DNA from: JAZKIX01 sp040384645
Lineage (GTDB): Bacteria; Pseudomonadota; Gammaproteobacteria; Burkholderiales; Burkholderiaceae_D
Direction: 5' to 3'
NCBI GenBank assembly: GCA_040384645.1
Contig: JAZKIX010000083.1
Coordinates: 1 to 21,985 of the forward strand
DNA length: 21,985 nucleotides
Each line of letters opens with the position of its first letter. Position 1 is the stretch's first letter. Shown here in pieces: positions 8,130 to 14,360 of this stretch. Made by a program: the position numbers and the translations under genes. The notes beneath the pieces were generated by a model that saw only the letters and a list, made by a program, of their open reading frames with translations, made no database searches and was not told the origin of the DNA.

Positions 8130-8321
8130 TTATTTGGCGATTGAAGTAACGGTTGGCGTTGCAGGCGATGGCGAAGAATACGGTGTGTTTTGAATCGAGG
8201 CAGTTGCAGGCCGTGTTTGAATATACAGCGGGCCTTTTTGCCCACAAGCTGACAAACTGCTGACCGCTGCGGCAGTGACGATAAGTGATTTGCAAAGAGC
8301 CCGATGGAATATGAACTTCAC
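8130..8321 (-). CDS. lptM: Small outer-membrane lipoprotein LptM (YifL family)
   Basis: The 63-residue lipoprotein precursor has a hydrophobic signal and the lipobox LSAC, with the lipidated cysteine at 26. The family signature CGQKGPLY follows directly, then a proline/serine/threonine-rich tail. In E. coli LptM binds the LptD-LptE translocon and helps its oxidative maturation; a similar role here is inferred from the signature and the position upstream of lysA. I chose the GTG at 8321 because it gives a lysine two residues in and a normal-length signal (MKFIFHRALCKS). Longer starts in the frame would run across the divergent cyaY gene. No clear Shine-Dalgarno is visible, and a GTG four codons earlier cannot be excluded. 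Only 40 bp separate this start from cyaY. Confidence 0.8.
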   Translation of the reverse strand: MKFIFHRALCKSLIVTAAAVSSLSACGQKGPLYIQTRPATASIQNTPYSSPSPATPTVTSIAK

Positions 8322-8361
8322 GATTAGAATCACGCTTTGATCGACGATTTTGGAGTGTAGC

Positions 8362-8697
8362 ATGAGTGAAACAGAATTCTTGGCCTTGGCGGATGCAACA
8401 TTAAGGGCAATCGAGAGCAGCGCAGAGCACGCTGCCGATGCTTGCGATATGGATTTGGAATGCAGTCGAAGTGGCAATGTATTGGAAATTGAATTCATTG
8501 AAAATGGTTCAAAAATTATCATCAACAGCCAGGCGCCATTGCAAGAAATGTGGGTCGCTGCAAAATCGGGCGGCTTTCATTACAAAAGGGTTGATACGCA
8601 ATGGATCAACACGCGCGATGGTACCGAATTGTTTACGGCCTTGTCGCAAATGGTAAGTGCGCAAGGCGGCGGGATAGTACGCTTGACGTCTCCATAA
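8362..8697 (+). CDS. cyaY: Iron-sulfur cluster assembly protein CyaY (frataxin)
   Basis: This 111-residue bacterial frataxin binds iron and modulates the IscS/IscU cluster assembly machine in the cytoplasm. The N-terminal acidic helix is present (SETEFLALADATL ... AADACDMDLE). The beta-sheet follows with ENGSKIIINSQAP, the conserved QEMWVAAKSGGFHY and the tryptophan of DTQWINTRDG. The length matches E. coli CyaY (106 residues). GGAG at 8352-8355 lies six bases before the ATG, so the TTG at 8350 in the same frame is not the start. It is divergent from lptM-lysA, as in many gamma- and betaproteobacteria. Confidence 0.95.
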   Translation: MSETEFLALADATLRAIESSAEHAADACDMDLECSRSGNVLEIEFIENGSKIIINSQAPLQEMWVAAKSGGFHYKRVDTQWINTRDGTELFTALSQMVSAQGGGIVRLTSP

Positions 8698-8741
8698 ATG
8701 GCAAATGCTGGCCGGTAAAAACATGACAATCTTGCGCCGCT

Positions 8742-8770
8742 GTAAAGAACTAAAATAGTTCGTTCTTTAC
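8742..8770. repeat. Overlapping inverted repeats at the 3' end of mrcA
   Basis: GTAAAGAAC (8742-8750) pairs with GTTCTTTAC (8762-8770). A competing smaller hairpin uses GAACTA (8747-8752) with TAGTTC (8756-8761). The mrcA stop codon (8750-8752) is inside. There is no T-run on either strand, so a role in ending transcription between the convergent cyaY and mrcA is possible but weak. Confidence 0.4.
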
Positions 8771-11104
8771 TTCATCTTTTGGTTTTTCAGCCTCACCTTC
8801 AACTGGCAACTGATCGCTTAAGCCAAGGCTGCGAACCCCGGTTCCCGGTGGATTCTCGGCATAGTAATATTCGCTGCCAGACAGAATCAAACCTTCCGGT
8901 ACAGCGCGTTCGTGAATAGGTACCCCTTTTAAGGCGGTTTGCATATATCCGATCCAGATCGGTAGCGCCAATCCGCCACCCGTTTCTTTGTTCCCCAGAT
9001 TGCGGGGTTGGTCAAAACCGATCCATGCAATGCCAACTACCTTGGCTTGATAGCCAGCAAACCAAGCGTCGATGGAATCGTTAGTGGTGCCTGTTTTTCC
9101 CGAAATGTCGGATCTTTTCAGTGATAGTGCCTTGGTCGCAGTACCGTAACGTACGACGTCTTTAAGCATGCTATCTATCAGAAAAGCATTGCGTTCATCG
9201 ATAATTCGGTTGGCTTCGTTGCCAGCTACATCGGGTGTTACCTTGGACAATACTTTGCCGTCGGCATCGGTCACTTTCGAAATGATGTAGGGACTGATTT
9301 TATAGCCGCCATTTGCAAACACGGCATAAGCACCTGCCATCTGCAAAGGCGTAACCGCTCCGGCGCCAAGTGCAAGAGTGAGATATGGCGGGTTTTTGTC
9401 GGCGTCAAAACCAAAGCGGGTCGAGTATTCTTGGCCGAAACTGGCTCCAATTTTGTTCAAAATCCTGATCGAAATCATGTTCTTGGATTTTGTCAGGCCT
9501 TTGCGCATGGTCATCGGCCCTTCATATTTTGCATCGTAATTTTTGGGCTCCCAAGCTTGACCGCCAGTTTGTCCTGCGTCAAAAGAAATTGGGGCGTCAT
9601 TAATCATAGTAGCTGGCGACAAGCCTTTTTCCAGCGATGCCGAATAAATGAAGGGCTTGAAGGATGAGCCAGGTTGGCGCCAGGCTTGAGTCACGTGATT
9701 AAATTTATTGCGGTTGTAGTCAAAGCCGCCGACCAGTGCTTTGATCGCGCCATCTGTGGTGCTCGCAGCGACAAACGCAGATTCAACTTCCGGCATTTGT
9801 GTGATGTTCCAAGTGCTGCCCTCCTGGATTACACGGATCACAGCACCGCGCTTGATGCGGCGACTAGGAGTCGACTTCTCGTTTAACGAACTGGTGGCAA
9901 AGCTCAGGCTGGCGCCTTTCATTACGATCTCTTCCCCGGAAAAAAGCACGGCGTGCACCTGCTGCGGTGTAGCACTCAATACCATGGCTGCGACGATATC
10001 GTCACTGTCGGTATGCTCCGCAAGTTTGCGCTCAATTGCGTCGTCCGCTTCTTCCTTGTTTGACGGAATATCGATATACGCTTCTGGGCCCCGATAACTA
10101 TGACGCCGCTCGTATTCCATGACGCCACGTCGAAGCGAAAGATAGGCCGCGTCTTGATCGGCCTTGGTAATGGTGGTGTACACATTTAGGCCGCGGGTAT
10201 AGGTTTCTTCCTTAAATTGCTCGTATACAAGTTGCCGCGTCATTTCGGCGACATATTCGGCATGAATGCCGAACTCAGTGCTATCTGTTTTTACTCTTAA
10301 TTCTTCTGTTTTTGCTGTTTGGAATTGCGCATCGGTGATGTAACCCAAGAGGTGCATGCGTTGCAGAATGTATTGTTGACGTACTTTTGCGCGTTTTGGA
10401 TTTGCAACTGGGTTGTATGCCGAGGGCGCTTTTGGCAGGCCTGCCAACATTGCGGCTTCTGCGATCGAAATATCTTGCAATTTTTTGCCGAAATAAATCT
10501 GTGCTGCAGAGGAGAATCCATAGGCACGCTGGCCAAGATAAATTTGATTCATGTAAACCTCAAGAATTTGATCCTTGGTCAAATTCTTTTCAATTTTCCA
10601 TGCCATTAAAATTTCGTAAGCCTTGCGTTTTAACGTTTGCTCACTAGTCAGGAAAAAGTTCCGGGCGACTTGCTGAGTGATAGTCGACGCGCCTTGTTTC
10701 GCTCCGCCGGTGAGATTGTGTAACGCGGCTCGTATGATTCCAACGTAATCAATCCCGCCATGTTCATAAAAACGGTCATCTTCAATCGCCAGCACCGCTT
10801 TTTTCATATATTCCGGAATCTCTTTAATACGAACCAGATTACGGCGTTCCTCCCCAAACTCCCCAATCAGAACATTATCGGCGGAAAAAATGCGAAGCGG
10901 CATTTTCGGACGATAGTCAATGAGAGAATCAAGCGCTGGCAAATTTGGATAGGCCATCGCCAAGCCGAAGGCGACGATCAAAATGCCAATTACGCCAAGC
11001 CCAGTACAAACGCCAACAAAGCCAAGAATAATCCTGACAGGCAACCCAAAGCGCGACTTCGATGAATTTTGTACGGATTTGGAATCTGATGTCGAGAGTG
11101 TCAT
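8750..11104 (-). CDS. mrcA: Penicillin-binding protein 1A, bifunctional transglycosylase/transpeptidase
   Basis: This class A PBP polymerises glycan strands and cross-links peptides at the periplasmic face of the inner membrane. The 784-residue protein has a cytoplasmic tail (1-24) and one membrane anchor (about 25-50). In the glycosyltransferase domain E108 of EDDRFYEHGG is the catalytic glutamate, and further motifs are ASTITQQVARN and LEVYMNQIYLG. After a linker/OB-like region comes the transpeptidase domain with S480 and K483 (SSFK), SKN at 540-542 and KTGT at 670-673. All catalytic residues are intact and the length is normal. It is divergent from pilMNOPQ, a widespread arrangement in proteobacteria. 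The ATG at 11104 has no visible Shine-Dalgarno, but the anchor begins soon after it, so the start cannot be far off. Confidence 0.96.
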   Translation of the reverse strand: MTLSTSDSKSVQNSSKSRFGLPVRIILGFVGVCTGLGVIGILIVAFGLAMAYPNLPALDSLIDYRPKMPLRIFSADNVLIGEFGEERRNLVRIKEIPEYMKKAVLAIEDDRFYEHGGIDYVGIIRAALHNLTGGAKQGASTITQQVARNFFLTSEQTLKRKAYEILMAWKIEKNLTKDQILEVYMNQIYLGQRAYGFSSAAQIYFGKKLQDISIAEAAMLAGLPKAPSAYNPVANPKRAKVRQQYILQRMHLLGYITDAQFQTAKTEELRVKTDSTEFGIHAEYVAEMTRQLVYEQFKEETYTRGLNVYTTITKADQDAAYLSLRRGVMEYERRHSYRGPEAYIDIPSNKEEADDAIERKLAEHTDSDDIVAAMVLSATPQQVHAVLFSGEEIVMKGASLSFATSSLNEKSTPSRRIKRGAVIRVIQEGSTWNITQMPEVESAFVAASTTDGAIKALVGGFDYNRNKFNHVTQAWRQPGSSFKPFIYSASLEKGLSPATMINDAPISFDAGQTGGQAWEPKNYDAKYEGPMTMRKGLTKSKNMISIRILNKIGASFGQEYSTRFGFDADKNPPYLTLALGAGAVTPLQMAGAYAVFANGGYKISPYIISKVTDADGKVLSKVTPDVAGNEANRIIDERNAFLIDSMLKDVVRYGTATKALSLKRSDISGKTGTTNDSIDAWFAGYQAKVVGIAWIGFDQPRNLGNKETGGGLALPIWIGYMQTALKGVPIHERAVPEGLILSGSEYYYAENPPGTGVRSLGLSDQLPVEGEAEKPKDEVKNELF

Positions 11105-11150
11105 GCGGAGGTCTTGATAGGGAATCAGAATGATAAATCGGATTGGCCGA

Positions 11151-11156
11151 ATTATA
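11151..11156 (-). promoter_or_regulatory. Candidate -10 element for mrcA
   Basis: The minus strand reads TATAAT here, 46 bases before the mrcA ATG. No good -35 hexamer is found at the usual distance, so this is tentative. Confidence 0.35.
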
Positions 11157-11266
11157 ACGGAGCACTAGAACCGACAGTTTAGCTATCGCAAAATAGTAAT
11201 TCCTGCGCGGAAACTTGTGCTTAGTAGGATTTCGGCAACGATTATTGTTGCAGACACGAAAATTTC

Positions 11267-11296
11267 TTTACATCATCGTAAGCTTATTGCTACGAT
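11267..11296 (+). promoter_or_regulatory. Candidate sigma-70-type promoter for pilMNOPQ
   Basis: TTTACA at 11267-11272 and TACGAT at 11291-11296 are separated by 18 bp, about 140 bp before the pilM start. It is a moderate match only. No GG-N10-GC sigma-54 site was recognised nearby. Confidence 0.35.
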
Positions 11297-11423
11297 TTAA
11301 TGTAATGTTTAACTTATGTTACATAAACACCGGTTTTTAAACGAATATTTAAGCGTACAGCCCCTTTGTTTATCCATTGGACAATCGAATAGGTGGTGCG
11401 TTCACACGAAACACAACGTTTTC

Positions 11424-11429
11424 GGGGAG
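11424..11429 (+). promoter_or_regulatory. Ribosome-binding site supporting a TTG start for pilM
   Basis: GGGGAG lies eight bases before the TTG at 11438. An upstream GTG at 11393 in the same frame would add 15 charged residues (VRSHETQRFRGE...) not expected at a PilM N-terminus. Confidence 0.6.
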
Positions 11430-11437
11430 AACTGCCC

Positions 11438-12517
11438 TTGATTTTTGACATTGGAATATTGCTCGGCAAAAAAAGCCCACCTTTGGTCGGCCTCGATATC
11501 AGTACGTCAGGTGTGAGGTTGGTTGAATTGTCCGAGGCCGGGAAGAACGAATTGCGTCTTGAGCGTTTTGCTTCAGAGCCATTGCCTCGTGGCGCCGTCG
11601 TCGATGGCAATATCGAAAACATCGAACAAGTATCGGAGGCGGTGCGTCGTGTCTGGAAGAAAAGCGGCACGCGATCGAAATTCGTCGCTCTGGGAATGCC
11701 GCCAGCTTCGGTTATTACAAAAAAAATCATTCTCCCCGGCGGCGTATCTGAAGAGGAACTTGAGCTACAAGTTGAGTCTGAAGCCAGTCAATACATACCG
11801 TTTGCGCTGGATGAAGTGAGCTTGGATTTTGATGTAATAGGTGCGGCGCCTAACTCACCTGATGATATCGAAGTGATGCTTGCAGCCTCCCGGAAAGAAA
11901 AAGTGGAAGATCGCGTGGCTGTTGCAGAAGCTGCAGGCTTGAAGCCAATGGTGATGGATATTGAATCATATGCGGCACGCGCCGCAATTGACCGAATTAC
12001 CGCGATGTTGCCAAAGGCTGGCCAAGGTCAAATAGTCGGATTATTCCAGATTGGGGCTCAGGTAACACATATTTCGGTATTGCTAGACGGGCAGCCAATT
12101 TATGAGCGTGAACAGCCTTTCGGTGGAAATCAGCTAACGCAAGATATCGTGCGTGCCTACGGTATGTCGTTTGATGAGGCCGATAACAAGAAAAAAGCTG
12201 GAGATTTGCCAGATGGTTACGATAACGATATCTTGAACCCATTTCTTGAGAATGCCGCATTAGAGGTAACTCGCGCCATTCAGTTCTTTTTCACGTCTAC
12301 TCCCTATACTCGTGTCGATCAATTATTCCTTGCCGGGGGTTGCGCCATTATTCCTGGCTTGGCGGATATTGTCGCGAGCAGAACCAAGATATCGACTTCC
12401 GTCGTTAGTCCGTTTAAAGGAATGCAACTTGCTTCTGGCGTTCGTGAAAAGCAATTGCGGATAGAGGCGCCGGCTTACTTGGTGGCGTGTGGTTTGGCGA
12501 TGCGGAGGTTCGGCTAA
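11438..12517 (+). CDS. pilM: Type IV pilus inner-membrane platform protein PilM (actin-like)
   Basis: This cytoplasmic actin/FtsA-like nucleotide-binding protein of the type IV pilus alignment subcomplex binds the N-terminal tail of PilN. With the TTG start it has 359 residues, close to the usual 354. The N-terminal phosphate-1 loop reads GLDISTSGVRLVEL (from 18). The PGG-VSEEELELQVESEASQYIPF region and the C-terminal LFLAGGCAIIPGL adenosine motif are typical. In the second phosphate motif the usual acidic residue is replaced: L202-F-Q204-I-G-A. The TAA stop shares one base with the pilN ATG, so the two are translationally coupled. It is the first gene of pilMNOPQ. Confidence 0.93.
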   Translation: MIFDIGILLGKKSPPLVGLDISTSGVRLVELSEAGKNELRLERFASEPLPRGAVVDGNIENIEQVSEAVRRVWKKSGTRSKFVALGMPPASVITKKIILPGGVSEEELELQVESEASQYIPFALDEVSLDFDVIGAAPNSPDDIEVMLAASRKEKVEDRVAVAEAAGLKPMVMDIESYAARAAIDRITAMLPKAGQGQIVGLFQIGAQVTHISVLLDGQPIYEREQPFGGNQLTQDIVRAYGMSFDEADNKKKAGDLPDGYDNDILNPFLENAALEVTRAIQFFFTSTPYTRVDQLFLAGGCAIIPGLADIVASRTKISTSVVSPFKGMQLASGVREKQLRIEAPAYLVACGLAMRRFG

Positions 12518-13146
12518 TGATCAGAATTAACCTACTTCCTCATAGAGAAGAAAAACGAAAACAAAAAAGAAGCGCGTTTTATGCCTTGCTTACACTATCA
12601 GGTATTTTGGCCGGACTTGTAATTTTGGTGGTCGGTGGATTCATCGCAACTCAAATTTCAAGTCAGAACGAACGTAATAGTGTTATCGCGGCCGAGAATA
12701 CTCGACTTGATGGCGAGATTAAGGAAATTGCTTCACTGCGCCAAGAAATTGACGCTTTGAAAGCTCGGCAGGAAGCTGTAGAAGATCTGCAAAGTGACCG
12801 TAACCAACCTGTTTATCTTATGGATGAATTGGTAAAGCAGACTCCTGAAGGAATCTATTTGAGAGCTTTCAAGCAGGAGGGGCAGCGCGTAGTAGTGCAA
12901 GGATATGCACAGTCAAATGAGCGAGTGTCTGAGCTGCTACGTAATTTAAGTAATAACTCCCCATGGCTTGAGCGTCCAGATTTGGTGGAAATTAAGTCAA
13001 CCGGGTTAGGGCAAGGCAAGGACGCCAAAAAAGTCTTTGATTTTACTTTGACGGTCGGCATTAAACGACCTAGACAAAAAGATCCGAAAGATCCGAAAGA
13101 TCCGAAGGATCCCGCGGTTGTAAGTGCTAACCCACCTAAATCCTGA
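12517..13146 (+). CDS. pilN: Type IV pilus assembly protein PilN
   Basis: This bitopic inner-membrane protein (209 residues) connects PilM in the cytoplasm to PilO in the periplasm. The N-terminus MIRINLLPHREEKRK contains the conserved INLLP motif that docks into PilM. A membrane helix spans about 22-46, then a coiled coil (about 50-95: ENTRLDGEIKEIASLRQEIDALKARQEAV), then a ferredoxin-like fold. A GGAGG at 12504-12508, eight bases upstream, fixes the ATG at 12517. The C-terminus is unusual: a charged tail with four KDP units encoded by a 9-bp tandem repeat, beyond the normal end of the fold. Confidence 0.94.
   Translation: MIRINLLPHREEKRKQKRSAFYALLTLSGILAGLVILVVGGFIATQISSQNERNSVIAAENTRLDGEIKEIASLRQEIDALKARQEAVEDLQSDRNQPVYLMDELVKQTPEGIYLRAFKQEGQRVVVQGYAQSNERVSELLRNLSNNSPWLERPDLVEIKSTGLGQGKDAKKVFDFTLTVGIKRPRQKDPKDPKDPKDPAVVSANPPKS
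13078..13113 (+). repeat. 9-bp tandem repeat, four units, inside pilN
   Basis: The unit AAAGATCCG occurs three times exactly (13078-13104). A fourth unit with two changes, AAGGATCCC, is at 13105-13113. The unit is a multiple of three, so copy changes would alter only the number of KDP triplets in the PilN tail. Confidence 0.9.
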
Positions 13147-13161
13147 GATAAGAGATTTAAC

Positions 13162-13818
13162 ATGGCAGAATTAAGAATGACTGGAAATTCGCTTGCAGGC
13201 CAATTTCAAGGGTTGAGTGGGCGGCATCCAGGTCAATGGCCAATTGCGCCACGTCTACTTTGCGCGGTTGGGGTGCTGATCGGGGTGTTGGCCGGTGGTT
13301 GGTACTTTTATTGGGCTGGGCAATTGGAGGAATTGGAACGGGGTGCCCAGGAAGAGTTAAAGCTTAAGGATGCGTACAAAGACAAAATTCAGAAGGCAGT
13401 TAATCTCGAGGCTTTGCGGAAGCAAAAAGAGCAAGTTGGTCACTATGTGGCCTCGCTAGAAAAGCAGCTGCCGAGTAAATCTGAAATGGACGCGCTTCTC
13501 TCGGATATTAATCAAGCGGGACTGGGGCGTGGTCTCCAGTTCGAATTGTTCAAGCCTGGCCAAGTTGTTGTAAAAGACTACTACGCTGAGTTACCAATTA
13601 ATGTCAAAGTTACTGGGAATTATCACGATGTAGGTGCTTTCACGAGCGATATCGCGAACTTGCCGCGCATCGTTACTCTGAACAATATGAGCCTTGTCGC
13701 CGGCAAGGACGGTGCGCTTACTTTGGATGCGATAGCAAAAACATTTCGATATCTTGATATTGAAGAGGTTGCTGCTCAACGTAAGGCCGCAGCAGACAAA
13801 AAGAAGGGGGCAAAATGA
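13162..13818 (+). CDS. pilO: Type IV pilus assembly protein PilO
   Basis: This bitopic inner-membrane protein (218 residues) pairs with PilN in the periplasm and links to PilP. One membrane helix lies at about 30-50, followed by a coiled coil (about 52-105: LEELERGAQEELKLKDAYKDK and VNLEALRKQKEQVGHYVASLEKQL). Then comes the conserved LPSKSEMDALLSDI and a ferredoxin-like domain with LPINVKVTGNYHDVGAFTSD. The C-terminus is a lysine/alanine-rich tail. It starts 15 bp after pilN with a weak AAGAG ribosome-binding site. Its stop overlaps the pilP start by four bases (ATGA). Length and order are standard. Confidence 0.94.
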   Translation: MAELRMTGNSLAGQFQGLSGRHPGQWPIAPRLLCAVGVLIGVLAGGWYFYWAGQLEELERGAQEELKLKDAYKDKIQKAVNLEALRKQKEQVGHYVASLEKQLPSKSEMDALLSDINQAGLGRGLQFELFKPGQVVVKDYYAELPINVKVTGNYHDVGAFTSDIANLPRIVTLNNMSLVAGKDGALTLDAIAKTFRYLDIEEVAAQRKAAADKKKGAK

Positions 13819-14360
13819 CGAATTCTCGCATCGTATTTCATTCGTTGTTAATAGTGTCGGCGTTTAGTCTTGTGGGCTGTGGAGATAGTGGTGTAGGCGA
13901 TGTTAAGCAATGGATGGAAGAGACAAAGCGTCAAACCAAGATATCAATTCCTAAATTGCCAGAGCCAAAAATATTCACCCCTTTTTTGTATGGTGGGAAA
14001 GCCGATGTCGATCCTTACAGCCCCAGCAAGCTTTTAATTGCGCTGGCAAAATCGAAGGCGCAATCTGGCACGGGAATACGTGCGCCGGATCAGGATCGTC
14101 GTCGTGAGCCGCTAGAAGGATATCCATTGGACTCGCTGAAAATGGTAGGCACTCTTGAAAAGCCGGGTTTGCAGTATGCATTACTCCAAGCAGACAAAAC
14201 TTTGTTTCAGGCAAAAATCGGCAACTATGTCGGTCAAAATTTCGGAATTATCACTGGAGTTAGCGAAACGGCTGTAGAAGTTAAAGAAATAGTTCAGGAC
14301 GCGTCTGGCGATTGGGTAGAGCGTAAAGCGACGTTAGAGTTGCAGGAGAAAAGCAAATGA
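13815..14360 (+). CDS. pilP: Type IV pilus lipoprotein PilP
   Basis: This inner-membrane lipoprotein (181 residues) connects PilN-PilO to the outer-membrane secretin PilQ. The signal peptide ends with the lipobox LVGC, cysteine at 22. A flexible linker follows (PKLPEPKIFTPFLYGGKADVDPYSP). Then comes the small beta-sandwich domain with the family signature EPLEGYPLDSLKMVGTL and a further GNYVGQNFGIITGV strand pair. The start overlaps the pilO stop and the end overlaps the pilQ start, each by four bases, so translation is coupled throughout. The length is normal. Confidence 0.95.
   Translation: MTNSRIVFHSLLIVSAFSLVGCGDSGVGDVKQWMEETKRQTKISIPKLPEPKIFTPFLYGGKADVDPYSPSKLLIALAKSKAQSGTGIRAPDQDRRREPLEGYPLDSLKMVGTLEKPGLQYALLQADKTLFQAKIGNYVGQNFGIITGVSETAVEVKEIVQDASGDWVERKATLELQEKSK

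Larger units (their letters stand above)
11105..11437. other. Divergent intergenic region between mrcA and pilM (333 bp)
   Basis: This is the only gene-free stretch above 300 bp. It must hold promoters for mrcA (leftward) and the pilus operon (rightward). It is A/T-rich between about 11260 and 11345. It contains a perfect TATAAT on the minus strand, a plausible plus-strand promoter, and an imperfect dyad around 11300-11325 (ATGTAA/TTACAT, and the palindrome TATGT-T-ACATA at 11315-11325). I see no convincing small gene or structured RNA in it. Confidence 0.6.

Noticed and set aside
13078..13113. Tandem repeat as a CRISPR or VNTR locus outside genes
   Set aside because: It is fully in frame within pilN, the units are only 9 bp and there are no spacers.
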